The position numbers and the translations under genes are program-made. The notes below the pieces were generated by a model that had not been told where the DNA came from, did not search any database, and was given only the letters and a program-made list of their open reading frames with translations. A stretch of DNA of 64,000 bases from UBA9410 sp036123585. GTDB lineage: Bacteria > Actinomycetota > Acidimicrobiia > Acidimicrobiales > MedAcidi-G1. Positions 53,832-62,314 of the stretch are shown here, one piece after another; positions within the stretch are counted from its first letter, which is position 1, and the number at the start of each line of letters is the position of its first letter. The stretch is taken from NCBI GenBank assembly GCA_036123585.1, contig JAZADN010000072.1, forward strand, positions 13,347 through 77,346, read 5' to 3'.

Positions 53832-55023
53832 ACGGGAGGTCCCGGTCGGTGGCTGGTTCGCGGGGTAGCCCGAGGACCCGTTCGCCCAGAGTGTTCTTCT
53901 GGACCTCGTCGGTGCCGCCGCCCAGCGACAGGGCCCGCGAATCGCAGAACCCGTAGGCCCAATGGTCGGGTGTGGGTTCGCTACGGGCCGAGGGTTCGGT
54001 GGTCCCCATCCGGTCGCCAATCCACGCCGCACCGCCAGGGAAGGCCAGCCGAGCGGTGACTTCGGCGGCATCCCGTCCCTGGCGGGTCCGCCAGAGCTTC
54101 CCGATCGACGGGTGCATATCCGGTCGCGCGTTTAGCCAGGAGATGATCCTTCGCCCCGAGTGGAGGCGGGCCAGGTCCTGCCGGACCAGTGGGTCGCTGG
54201 TCCGGCCGCGTGCCCGGGCCAGGTCGACGAGGCGGTCGGTCCCGACCGGCTGCCGGCCACCCCCCTTGCCGATCGATGACCGCTCGTGGGCTAGCAGGGC
54301 CACGGCCATCCTCCACCCGTCCCCCTGCCGGCCGACCACCCAGTCGGCGGGGATGCGGGCCCCGTCCATGAAGACCTCGTTGAAGTGGGCCACGCCGGTC
54401 ATCTGGTGGAGGGGACGGACCTCCACGCCGGGCTGGTCCATGGGTAGGACCAGCATCGTCAACCCGGCGTGCTTGGGGACGTTCCAGTCAGTCCGAGCCA
54501 GGAGGATGCCGAGGTCAGCCTCGTCGGCTCCCGAGGTCCAGACCTTCTGTCCGGTGGCCACCCACTCTTCGCCGTCCAGCTCGGCACGGGTGGTGAGCCC
54601 GGCGAGATCGGAGCCGGCTCCGGGTTCGGAGTAGAGCTGGCACCAGACCTCTTCGCCCCGCAACCCCGGTCGAAGGAAGCGTCGGCGCAGTTCCGGGCTC
54701 CCGTGGTCGCGGAGGGTGGGCAGGCACATGTCGATGCCGATGCCAAACCCGGCAGCAGGGTTGCCGAGCCCTGCGGCGACGATTTCCTCCCGGAAGGCCC
54801 GGACGTGATCGTGGTCGAGGTTGCGGCCGCCGTCCTCTGCCGGGTAGTCGAGGGCGCCCAGGCCGGCGTCGTAACGGGCGGCGAGGTATCGGCGGCCCCG
54901 TTCCGACGGCCCGTCGACGCCTGCGAGTATCGAGGGCAAGGTCGCGGTGAAGGCCCGGACCTCGGCCCGGAATTTCTGGAGACCAGGGTCCAACGCACTG
55001 TCGGAGGTCGTCCGGGCACCCAC
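53806..55023 (-). CDS. Acyl-CoA dehydrogenase family protein
   Basis: 405 residues with CQLYSEPGAGSDLAGL, ATGQKVWTSGADEADLGILLA, VRPLHQMTGVAHFNEVF and the C-terminal GGGTDEVQKNTLGERVLGLP. Same subfamily as the dehydrogenase at 10301-11539. I place the start at GTG 55023, just outside operator B; longer readings cross the operator. Convergent overlap of 26 bases with tetR2. Presumably desaturates the acyl-CoA formed by the island's CoA ligase. Confidence 0.9.
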   Translation of the reverse strand: MGARTTSDSALDPGLQKFRAEVRAFTATLPSILAGVDGPSERGRRYLAARYDAGLGALDYPAEDGGRNLDHDHVRAFREEIVAAGLGNPAAGFGIGIDMCLPTLRDHGSPELRRRFLRPGLRGEEVWCQLYSEPGAGSDLAGLTTRAELDGEEWVATGQKVWTSGADEADLGILLARTDWNVPKHAGLTMLVLPMDQPGVEVRPLHQMTGVAHFNEVFMDGARIPADWVVGRQGDGWRMAVALLAHERSSIGKGGGRQPVGTDRLVDLARARGRTSDPLVRQDLARLHSGRRIISWLNARPDMHPSIGKLWRTRQGRDAAEVTARLAFPGGAAWIGDRMGTTEPSARSEPTPDHWAYGFCDSRALSLGGGTDEVQKNTLGERVLGLPREPATDRDLPFNQVPRNA

Positions 55024-55025
55024 GT

Positions 55026-55059
55026 GGACGGACGTTAGCCAGATGGCTAACGTCCGTCC
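55026..55059. promoter_or_regulatory. Operator B: TTAGCC-AGAT-GGCTAA inside a perfect 15-base-arm inverted repeat
   Basis: Arms GGACGGACGTTAGCC (55026-55040) and GGCTAACGTCCGTCC (55045-55059) are perfect complements around AGAT. The inner arms equal those of operators A and C. It fills much of the 97-base divergent gap between acyl-CoA dehydrogenase and sulfatase. The extra outer arms could bind a second dimer or cooperating partner. A terminator role is unlikely between divergent starts. Confidence 0.8.
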
Positions 55060-55120
55060 CAGCCGGCCATTGCCCGAGCCCGCCGGCTCCAGCCCTGCCT
55101 GCCCTCGGTGGAGGACCGCC

Positions 55121-57451
55121 ATGACCGCCATTCCTCGACCTACTCAGCCATACGGGGGCACTATCGGGAGGCTCACCGAGGACTGCGACCCGGTACCTCT
55201 AGCCCTGGAGGGTGCCCCGGACGGAGCGCCCAACGTGGTGGTGGTCCTCCTCGACGACGTGGGCTTCGGTGCATTCTCCAGTTTCGGCGGACCGGTCGAC
55301 GCTCCGGGCCTCGAGAGGGTGGCCGCCGACGGGCTGCGCTTCAACCGGTTCCACACCACTGCCATCTGTGCGCCGACCCGGGCCACGCTGCTGACCGGTC
55401 GAAACCACCACACCGTGCATATGGGCCGGATCACCGAGGCGGCCAACTCCTTTCCGGCCTACGACTCGGTCATCCCGCGCGAGGCGGCTACCGTCGCCGA
55501 GGTCCTCCGTCAGAACGGCTATGCCACCGGTATGTTCGGCAAGGGACACCTCACCCCGACCTGGGAGATGGGTCCGGCCGGTCCGTTCGACCGGTGGCCC
55601 ACCGGGCTTGGCTTCGACCGTTTCTACGGCTTCCCGGGGGCCGAGACCTCCCAGTTCGAACCCGACCTCTACGACCAGACCACGCCGATCGCCCCCTACG
55701 AGGGGCGTGACGACTACCACCTCACCGAGGACCTGGCCGACAAGGCCGTCGAGTGGATCCAGCGGGTTCGGGCCCACCGGCCCGACAAGCCCTGGTTCTG
55801 CTACTTCGCGCCGGGGGCCGTCCACACTCCGCTGCAAGTCCCCGACGCCTGGCTCGACCGGTACCGCGGCGCTTTCGACGAGGGCTGGGACGACCTGCGG
55901 CAGTCCATCTTCGAACGGCAACTGGCCCTAGGCGTCATCCCGCCGGGGACTGCCAACACCGGACGGCCTGATGTCATCCCGTCGTGGGACGATTACCCCG
56001 ACCGTTACAGGCCGGTAGCCCGCCGACTCATGGAGGTGTATGCCGCCTTCCTGGCCCACACTGATGCCCAGGTGGCCCGCCTCATCGACGCCATCGACGC
56101 GATGGGCGAGTGGGAGGACACCCTCTTCGTCTACGTGACTGGCGACAACGGCGCTTCGGCCGAGGGACGCATCCACGGCACCTGGTCGTTGCCGGCCCTG
56201 CAGAACGGGGTGGAGGAGGATCCTGAGTTCCTGCTCGAGCATCTCGACGACTTCGGCACCGAACGCAGCGAGTGCCACTACAACGTCGGCTGGGCGTGGG
56301 CGTTGGACGCTCCTTTCCAATGGATGAAGCAGGTGGCGTCCCATTTCGGGGGCACTCGCAACGGACTGGCCGTCTCGTGGCCGCGCCGCATCACCGACGC
56401 CGGTGCTCTGCGGGACCAGTTCCACCACGTGGTGGATATCGCTCCGACCATCCTCGCCGCTGCCGGCGTGGCCATGCCGACCCACGTGGACGGCATCGAG
56501 CAGATGCCGGTGGAGGGGATGTCGATGTTGGGCGCCTTCGACGCCCCCGACGTGGAAGGCCGTCGCACCCAGTACTTCGAGATGATGGGCAACCGGGGCA
56601 TCTACCACGAGGGCTTCATGGCCTCCTGTTTCCACGGCCGGTTGCCGTGGGTGCGCTTCGGCTCAGCCCCTTTCGACGGCCCCCAAGAGCGCTGGGAGCT
56701 CTACGACCTCCGGAACGACTTCTCCCAGGGTCACGACCTGGCCGACGAACAGCCTGAGCAGTTGGCTGAGATGCAGGAGCTGTTCGACGCCGAGTGCCGA
56801 CGCAACGGGGTGTACCCGCTGCGCGATTCGGGGATCAACCGCGACCCTGCAGCCCGGGCCCCGTCGGTGCCGGCTGCGGTGACCCGCATGACCTACACCA
56901 CTGCCCACGTTCGGATGCCGGAGCGAACCGTGCTCAACACCAAGAACCGGTCGTACCGGATCTCCTGCGACCTCGAGGTCCACGCGGGTGAGGTGAACCC
57001 CGAGGGCGTAGTCGTCTGCCAGGGTGGCAGCTTCAACGGCTGGACGATCTACCTCGACGACGGCCGGCCGACGTGGCACTACAACCTGTATGGCCACGAG
57101 CGGACCTCGCTGGCCGCTGCCGATCCGCTGGCTCCGGGCCGTCACCTCGTGGAGTTGCTGTTCGACTCGGACGGCGGGTTCGCCGCCGGGGGTCATGGCA
57201 CCCTGGCTGTCGACGGGACGGTGGTCGGGCAGGCCCGGCTCGAGCGGACGGTGCCGGTCGCCTACTCGATGGGCGGCGAGACGTTCGACGTCGGAGTCGA
57301 CACCGGGTCGCCGGTGGGCCCTTACCCCAACGGCTTCGCCTGCACGGCGACGATCCACGGCGTCACCGTCGAGGTGCTGGCCGAGGTCGACGCTGAGACC
57401 CGGGCCGCGGTGGCCTCTGGGATGCTCCACGCCGAGTCAGTGGCGCAATAG
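55121..57451 (+). CDS. Arylsulfatase-type sulfatase, cytoplasmic
   Basis: Hydrolyses a sulfate ester. 776 residues. Metal ligands in LLDDVGFG (about 43-50), formylglycine motif C-A-P-T-R with Cys83 followed by ATLLTGR, Lys in FGKGHL, His in APGAVHTP and GDNGAS. The C-terminal 170 residues form the beta-rich domain found in mycobacterial AtsA/AtsD-like enzymes of about 787 residues. No signal peptide, so the substrate must enter the cell. ATG 55121 has GGAGG 7-8 bases upstream; ATG 55043 lies inside operator B and is rejected. The formylglycine-generating enzyme is not in the window. Confidence 0.93.
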   Translation: MTAIPRPTQPYGGTIGRLTEDCDPVPLALEGAPDGAPNVVVVLLDDVGFGAFSSFGGPVDAPGLERVAADGLRFNRFHTTAICAPTRATLLTGRNHHTVHMGRITEAANSFPAYDSVIPREAATVAEVLRQNGYATGMFGKGHLTPTWEMGPAGPFDRWPTGLGFDRFYGFPGAETSQFEPDLYDQTTPIAPYEGRDDYHLTEDLADKAVEWIQRVRAHRPDKPWFCYFAPGAVHTPLQVPDAWLDRYRGAFDEGWDDLRQSIFERQLALGVIPPGTANTGRPDVIPSWDDYPDRYRPVARRLMEVYAAFLAHTDAQVARLIDAIDAMGEWEDTLFVYVTGDNGASAEGRIHGTWSLPALQNGVEEDPEFLLEHLDDFGTERSECHYNVGWAWALDAPFQWMKQVASHFGGTRNGLAVSWPRRITDAGALRDQFHHVVDIAPTILAAAGVAMPTHVDGIEQMPVEGMSMLGAFDAPDVEGRRTQYFEMMGNRGIYHEGFMASCFHGRLPWVRFGSAPFDGPQERWELYDLRNDFSQGHDLADEQPEQLAEMQELFDAECRRNGVYPLRDSGINRDPAARAPSVPAAVTRMTYTTAHVRMPERTVLNTKNRSYRISCDLEVHAGEVNPEGVVVCQGGSFNGWTIYLDDGRPTWHYNLYGHERTSLAAADPLAPGRHLVELLFDSDGGFAAGGHGTLAVDGTVVGQARLERTVPVAYSMGGETFDVGVDTGSPVGPYPNGFACTATIHGVTVEVLAEVDAETRAAVASGMLHAESVAQ

Positions 57452-57457
57452 TCCCCG

Positions 57458-57484
57458 GTTTCGGAGCGGTGACCGCTCCGAAAC
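57458..57484. terminator. Bidirectional hairpin terminator
   Basis: GTTTCGGAGCGGT and ACCGCTCCGAAAC pair perfectly around a central G (13-base arms, or 12 with a TGA loop), in the 45-base gap between the convergent sulfatase and P450 genes. The stem ends with AAAC/GTTT, giving a short U-run on either strand. Good candidate for shared termination. Confidence 0.8.
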
Positions 57485-57496
57485 GAGTCCGCCCTG

Positions 57497-58753
57497 CTAG
57501 CCGAAGGTGACGGGGATGATGCGGGGTCCGCGGACCTGGCCGCCGGCCCACGTCACGGCGTCCGGGTCCGACAACGTGAATTCGGGGATGCGCTCGAACC
57601 ACGTCTTGAGTGCCACTTCCATCTCCATGCGAGCCAGATTCGAACCTGCGCAGCGGTGGATGCCGATGCCGAAGGCCACGTGGCGGTTCTTCTGACGGTC
57701 CAATTGGACCTCGTGGGCGTCATCGAAGTGGTCCGGGTCGTGGTTGGCGCCGGGAAAGTTCATCAGGATCTTGTCGCCCTTCTTGAACGTCACCCCGCCG
57801 TACTCGACGTCCTCCGAGGCGTTGCGGGCCATTGTCACCGGGGCGTAGAAGCGCAGCAGCTCCTCGACGGCGGTATCCCACAGGTCCGGTTCAGCCACCA
57901 TGCGCCTGCGGTCGTCCTCGTTGCCGGCGAAATGCCATAGCGCCGAACCGATCGACGACCAGGTGGTGTCGATGCCGGCGACCAGTTGCAGGTTGCACAT
58001 GCCGATGACCACCTCGTCAGGCAACAACTCACCCTCGTGCTCGGTCTGGCACAGGGCGGTGATGAGGTCGTCCCTTGGGCTCACGCGTCGGTCGGCCACC
58101 TCCGCGGCGAAGAACTCCCGAATGATGTCGCGGTACTTGGCTCGCAACTCGGGCTCCTGAAGGCCGAGTTCGAGGACGCCGCGCACCCATTCGATGAAGT
58201 CGTCGACCATGCCCTCGTCCACGCCCAGCTTGCGGGCGATGACCCGGGGCGGGATCTGCTGGGCGTAGTCGACCGCCGCGTCGCACTTCCCTTTGTCTAA
58301 GAAGCCGTCGATGAGTTCGTGGCAGAGCCGCTCGGTGTACTCGCGATCCTTGGCCACCCCCTTGGGGGTGAAGTGGGGCAGCAGTGCCCGACGGGTCCAG
58401 CCCTGCTCGGGTGGGTCGGCGCTGATCGGAGACGCCGCGTTGTATCCGGTGGCGTTCTCCTTCACCAGGGCGTCTGGCATGTCGATGACGAGCGGCGCCT
58501 TGGACGACAACTCGGGCACCATCTTGGCCATGGCCTGGAGGTCGTCGTAGCGGGTAGGCAGCCACGAGCCGCCATACCGCTCTGTGTGTGCGATGGGACA
58601 CCCCTGCTCGCGCAGTTCGGCCCATGCCGAGAAGGGGTCGCGGAGGTAGTCCGGGTCGAACATGTCGTAGTCAGTGGCCAGATCGGTGACGGGGCACGGC
58701 CCGGACGGAAACTCCGCGGCGTCGTCTGTGTGAGCGTCCGCCGTGTCGGTCAT
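57497..58753 (-). CDS. Cytochrome P450
   Basis: Heme monooxygenase, 418 residues. I-helix AGIDTTWSSIGSALW, ExxR in EELLRFY and heme loop FGIGIHRCAGSNLAR with Cys368 as the iron ligand. Soluble bacterial class I type. It is encoded with its own ferredoxin, 5 bases downstream of that gene. Probably hydroxylates the island's hydrophobic substrate; exact family number not assigned. Transcribed from the region with operator C. Confidence 0.95.
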   Translation of the reverse strand: MTDTADAHTDDAAEFPSGPCPVTDLATDYDMFDPDYLRDPFSAWAELREQGCPIAHTERYGGSWLPTRYDDLQAMAKMVPELSSKAPLVIDMPDALVKENATGYNAASPISADPPEQGWTRRALLPHFTPKGVAKDREYTERLCHELIDGFLDKGKCDAAVDYAQQIPPRVIARKLGVDEGMVDDFIEWVRGVLELGLQEPELRAKYRDIIREFFAAEVADRRVSPRDDLITALCQTEHEGELLPDEVVIGMCNLQLVAGIDTTWSSIGSALWHFAGNEDDRRRMVAEPDLWDTAVEELLRFYAPVTMARNASEDVEYGGVTFKKGDKILMNFPGANHDPDHFDDAHEVQLDRQKNRHVAFGIGIHRCAGSNLARMEMEVALKTWFERIPEFTLSDPDAVTWAGGQVRGPRIIPVTFG

Positions 58754-58758
58754 CTTGC

Positions 58759-58956
58759 TCAGTCCTCCTCGACGCTGATGGCGTACTCGGGGCAGTTGTC
58801 GACGATGAGTCGAGCTTTGTCCTCAAGGCCGTCGGGCACTGTGCCGTCCTCGAGAACGAAGGCGTTGCCCAGGTCGTCGACGTCCACCAGGTCGGAGGCC
58901 AGCGAGTAGCAGCGGCTGTGGCCCTCGCACTTGTCGGCGTCTATCACGATCCTCAT
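58759..58956 (-). CDS. 3Fe-4S ferredoxin
   Basis: 65 residues: MRIVIDADKCEGHSRC, then NCPEY near the end. The C-x5-C ... C-P spacing is that of 3Fe-4S ferredoxins that serve actinobacterial P450s. ATG 58956 follows GGGAG; a longer reading to 59010 is not supported. Leads the ferredoxin-P450 unit. A ferredoxin reductase gene is not seen in the window. Confidence 0.92.
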   Translation of the reverse strand: MRIVIDADKCEGHSRCYSLASDLVDVDDLGNAFVLEDGTVPDGLEDKARLIVDNCPEYAISVEED

Positions 58957-59022
58957 ATCGGTGCTGTCTCCCTCATGGGCAGTTTCGGTCAGGACGGAAC
59001 CACGCGCCAACTGTCGGCAGGT

Positions 59023-59038
59023 TTAGCCGTTTGGCTAA
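59023..59038. promoter_or_regulatory. Operator C: TTAGCC-GTTT-GGCTAA
   Basis: All 16 bases are the same as operator A. It lies in the 159-base divergent gap between the ferredoxin-P450 unit and the acyl-CoA synthetase gene, 67 bases from the ferredoxin start and 78 from the synthetase start. Confidence 0.75.
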
Positions 59039-59071
59039 CCTTCCGCATCCAGAGTAGCGCGTTACCGTGCC

Positions 59072-59080
59072 TGTGGATAA
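59072..59080 (-). promoter_or_regulatory. Isolated exact DnaA box sequence
   Basis: TGTGGATAA is the reverse of TTATCCACA, the textbook DnaA box. It stands alone in the divergent gap with operator C, so it may be chance or a minor DnaA site. Confidence 0.25.
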
Positions 59081-59115
59081 CCGGCGTTATCGAGTCTGCG
59101 CCCTGAGGAACCCCG

Positions 59116-60660
59116 ATGCCCAGCAACCTGCTGCCCCGGACCGAGGTCGACCCCGACGGCACGGCCGTTGCCGCGGTCGGCGGGGGCCCGACCAACTCTT
59201 GGGCCGAGGTGGAGTCGCGGGCTCGACGGTTCGCTGCCGGCCTGGTCACCGAAGGCCTAGGGGTCGGCGACCGTTGGGCGCTCATGGCCCACAACCGCAT
59301 TGAGTGGACCTCGATGGTCCTCGGCAATCTCCGTGCCGGGACCCTGTACGTGCCGATCAACTGGCACCTAGTCGCCGAAGAGGTGGCCTACCTCCTCGAG
59401 GATTCGTGCAGTCGCCTCCTGATCGTCGACGAGACCAGTGCCGACCTGGGGCGCGAGGCGGCGGCTGCCGTCGGCCTGAGCGAGGACCGTGTGCTGGTCC
59501 TCGGCGACCATCCGAACAGCGGCCCCTTCGAAGACTGGCTGTCCACCCACCCAGACGTCGAACCTCCGGACGACCCGGCGGGTTCGGTACGCAACTACAC
59601 CTCGGGCACCACCGGCCGCCCCAAGGGGGTGCAACGATCCGACCACTCCGGCTCGGCCCACGACCTGCTCACCGGGATGTCGTCGACCTGGGGCCGCTTC
59701 TACTTTCTCCCCGACCATGGCCCCCACCTGATCGTCAGTCCGATGTACCACGCCATGCCCAGTGCCTTCCACAACGCGGCTCTCGGCTTGGGCCAGTCGG
59801 TCCTCTTCGAGGACCGGTTCGACGCTGAGCGGCTTTTGGCCACCATCGAGGAGCGGGCGGTCACGAGCGCCTGCATTGTCCCCACTCACATCGTTCGCCT
59901 CGCCAAGCGGGTCGACGAGCTGGCGGGTCGCTACGACCTCTCCTCGCTGGTCTCGGTGGTCCACGGAGGTGCGCCGTGCCCGCGGTGGGCCAAGGAACTC
60001 CTCCTCGACTGGTGGGGACCGGTCCTTGTCGAGCTCTTCGGCTCCTCGGAAGGCACCGGGCCGCTCCGCGTCACCCCAAAGGCTTGGCGGGAGCGGCCTG
60101 GAACTATCGGTGAACCGGCGTCCTTTCTCACAGTGGCCGCCTTCGACGACGACGGAAACCGTCTGTCCAACGGGGAGACCGGCGTCCTCTACTTCTTGCG
60201 TCGTGACGGCATGCCGGAGTATGTCGGCGACCCTGCTAAGACCGAGGCCAACCGCCTCCCCGGCGGCTGGTTCACCGTGGGCGACGTCGGCCACGTCGAC
60301 GCCGATGGCTACGTCCACCTCTCGGATCGCAAGGTCGACATGGTGATCACCGGCGGTGCCAACGTCTACCCAGCTGAGGTGGAGGCCGTCCTCGTCGCAC
60401 ACACGGCGATCGCCGACTGTGCGGTCTTCGGCATTCCCGACGACGAGTGGGGCGAGCGAGTCAAGGCCGCCGTCCAGTTCGAGCCGGGTGCCTCAGCCAC
60501 CGAGGACGAGTTGATCGGATGGTGCCGGGAACGCCTTGCTGGGTACAAGTGTCCAAGCTCGGTTGACGTCCACGGGGCCCTGCCACGAGAGGCCACCGGT
60601 AAGTTGAAGAAGCGCTACCTGCGCGACGCCTACTGGACGGGACGCGAACGCGCCGTCTGA
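59116..60660 (+). CDS. Acyl-CoA synthetase (AMP-forming)
   Basis: Activates a carboxylic acid to its CoA ester. 514 residues of the ANL superfamily: YTSGTTGRPKGVQ near 162, the acid-binding region VSPMYHAMPSAFHN, LFGSSEGTGP, the GWFTVGDVGHVDADGYVHLSDR stretch in parts, the hinge and the catalytic Lys in PREATGKLKKRYLR. ATG 59116 has GAGGA 6 bases upstream. Its gap with the ferredoxin gene carries operator C. It ends 81 bases before the convergent aldehyde dehydrogenase. Confidence 0.93.
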   Translation: MPSNLLPRTEVDPDGTAVAAVGGGPTNSWAEVESRARRFAAGLVTEGLGVGDRWALMAHNRIEWTSMVLGNLRAGTLYVPINWHLVAEEVAYLLEDSCSRLLIVDETSADLGREAAAAVGLSEDRVLVLGDHPNSGPFEDWLSTHPDVEPPDDPAGSVRNYTSGTTGRPKGVQRSDHSGSAHDLLTGMSSTWGRFYFLPDHGPHLIVSPMYHAMPSAFHNAALGLGQSVLFEDRFDAERLLATIEERAVTSACIVPTHIVRLAKRVDELAGRYDLSSLVSVVHGGAPCPRWAKELLLDWWGPVLVELFGSSEGTGPLRVTPKAWRERPGTIGEPASFLTVAAFDDDGNRLSNGETGVLYFLRRDGMPEYVGDPAKTEANRLPGGWFTVGDVGHVDADGYVHLSDRKVDMVITGGANVYPAEVEAVLVAHTAIADCAVFGIPDDEWGERVKAAVQFEPGASATEDELIGWCRERLAGYKCPSSVDVHGALPREATGKLKKRYLRDAYWTGRERAV

Positions 60661-60667
60661 CGGACGT

Positions 60668-60684
60668 GGTTGTGACCAACAACC
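60668..60684. terminator. Weak hairpin between convergent genes
   Basis: GGTTGT-GACCA-ACAACC forms a six-pair stem in the gap between acyl-CoA synthetase and aldehyde dehydrogenase. No T-run follows. It may help end either transcript. Confidence 0.3.
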
Positions 60685-60741
60685 GGATCCCAGTCCCATC
60701 TAATGGTCGCAGGCCGCCGGGACATCCGGTGGACCTTCCGG

Positions 60742-62175
60742 TCAGCCCATTGGCAGGTTGATCGACTTCGACTCCACGAACTCGGCCAGCCCGTAGCGGC
60801 CCAGTTCACGTCCATTGCCCGACTTCTTGTAGCCGCCGAACGGGGCCTCGTGATTCAGGAAGGCGCCGTTCATGTCGACCTGTCCGGTGCGGAGCCGTTT
60901 GGCCACGGCCAACGCCCGATCGGTGTCGGTTCCCCATACGCCGCCCGACAGGCCATAGTCGGTGTCGTTTGCGATGGCCACCGCATCGTCCTCGTCGTCG
61001 TAGCCAATGATCGACAGCACCGGGCCGAAGATCTCCTCCCGGGCAATGGTCATGGAGTTGGAGACGTTGGCGAACACGGTGGGCTTCACGTAGTAGCCCT
61101 CCTCATAGCCCTCGGGGACGTCAGGCTTTCCAGTTCCACCGGTCACCAGGGTTGCCCCCTCGTCGATGCCCTTCTGGATGTATCCCTGCACCCGCTCCCA
61201 CTGGGCCTGGGACACCAGCGGGCCTAGGCCGGTGCCGTCGGCGTCGGCGGGGCCGACCACCTGGGCGTCGGCTGCCGCTGCGGCCAACTCGGCCGCCTCG
61301 TCCATCCGGTCCGCAGGGACCAGCAGGCGTGTCAGCGCCGAGCAAGTCTGGCCAGAGTTGAGGTAGCAGGCGCCCACGGCCCTGGGGATGGCCGTCGCGA
61401 AGTCGGCGTCGTCGAGGACGATGTTGGCCGACTTGCCACCCAACTCCTGGTGGACCCGGGTGACGTTCGCTGCGGCTACTTCGGCGACGCGGGTCCCGGC
61501 CCGCGTCGAACCGGTGAACGACACCATGTCGACGTCGGGGTGTGCGGCGATGGCCTCGCCGACCACCGGTCCGACTCCCGACACCAGGTTGAACACGCCG
61601 GAGGGAAAGCCCAGTCCGTCGATCATCTCGGCCAGCACGAATGCATTTAGGGGCGCGACCTCGCTGGGCTTGAGAACCACGGTGCAGCCCACGGCCATCG
61701 CTGGGGCGATCTTGGCCATGATCTGGTGCAGTGGGTAGTTCCACGGTGTGATGCAGCCGACGACGCCCATCGGCTCGCGGGTGACCAGCGTCCGGCTGAT
61801 GGTCTCCTCGAAGGCGAAGTCCCGGGCCGTGCCGGGCACACCACCAGTGGTTGCCGCCGGCATGCCGACCTGGATCATCTTGGCCATCGGCAGGGGCATG
61901 CCCATTTCCTGGGACATGAGGGTCCCGAGCTCCTCCATGCGCTCACCGAGCCCCGCGGCAAGGCCCTCGATCAGGGCGAGGCGGTCCTCCAGCGGGGTGG
62001 CCGCCCAGCCATCGAAGGCGGCTTGGGCAGCGGCCACCGCCGCATCCACGTCGGCCGGGGTGCCCTCGGGGACCGAGCCGATTACGGCTCCGGTCGACGG
62101 GTCGTGGACCTCGATGGAGCCGTCGCCGGCTGACGGCACCCAGGCGCCGCCCACGTAGATCTGGTCACGCTGCAT
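60742..62175 (-). CDS. Aldehyde dehydrogenase family protein
   Basis: NAD(P)-dependent oxidation of an aldehyde to acid. 477 residues, complete: ITPWNYPLHQIMAKIAPAMA in parts, LKPSEVAP, FTGSTRAG, general base Glu244 in QELGGKS and nucleophile Cys278 in NSGQTCSA, then EEIFGPVLS. ATG 62175 has GGAGG 7 bases upstream. Functionally it would follow the alcohol dehydrogenase and precede the CoA synthetase. Its own upstream gap (139 bases) has no TTAGCC palindrome that I can see. Confidence 0.93.
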   Translation of the reverse strand: MQRDQIYVGGAWVPSAGDGSIEVHDPSTGAVIGSVPEGTPADVDAAVAAAQAAFDGWAATPLEDRLALIEGLAAGLGERMEELGTLMSQEMGMPLPMAKMIQVGMPAATTGGVPGTARDFAFEETISRTLVTREPMGVVGCITPWNYPLHQIMAKIAPAMAVGCTVVLKPSEVAPLNAFVLAEMIDGLGFPSGVFNLVSGVGPVVGEAIAAHPDVDMVSFTGSTRAGTRVAEVAAANVTRVHQELGGKSANIVLDDADFATAIPRAVGACYLNSGQTCSALTRLLVPADRMDEAAELAAAAADAQVVGPADADGTGLGPLVSQAQWERVQGYIQKGIDEGATLVTGGTGKPDVPEGYEEGYYVKPTVFANVSNSMTIAREEIFGPVLSIIGYDDEDDAVAIANDTDYGLSGGVWGTDTDRALAVAKRLRTGQVDMNGAFLNHEAPFGGYKKSGNGRELGRYGLAEFVESKSINLPMG

Positions 62176-62314
62176 GGTCGAACCTCCGCTCGATCGGGTG
62201 GCGGTGCGTCAGTTGCTCCGCCGGTCCGACGAGCATTGCCGGGGAAGGTCGGCATCGCCAACTGGGGCCAACGTGGGGGCGGTTGGCTGGAGGTGGTGGA
62301 CGCGATCGTCGGAG

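Noticed and set aside
55043..55120. ATG 55043 as the sulfatase start
   Set aside because: It lies inside operator B and lacks a ribosome binding site; ATG 55121 has GGAGG at good spacing.
59072..59080. Replication origin at the exact DnaA box
   Set aside because: A single box in a promoter gap is not enough; no cluster or AT-rich unwinding region is seen there.
62176..62314. A fourth TTAGCC operator before the aldehyde dehydrogenase
   Set aside because: Only a GGCTGG half-like sequence is present, with no left arm at the right spacing.
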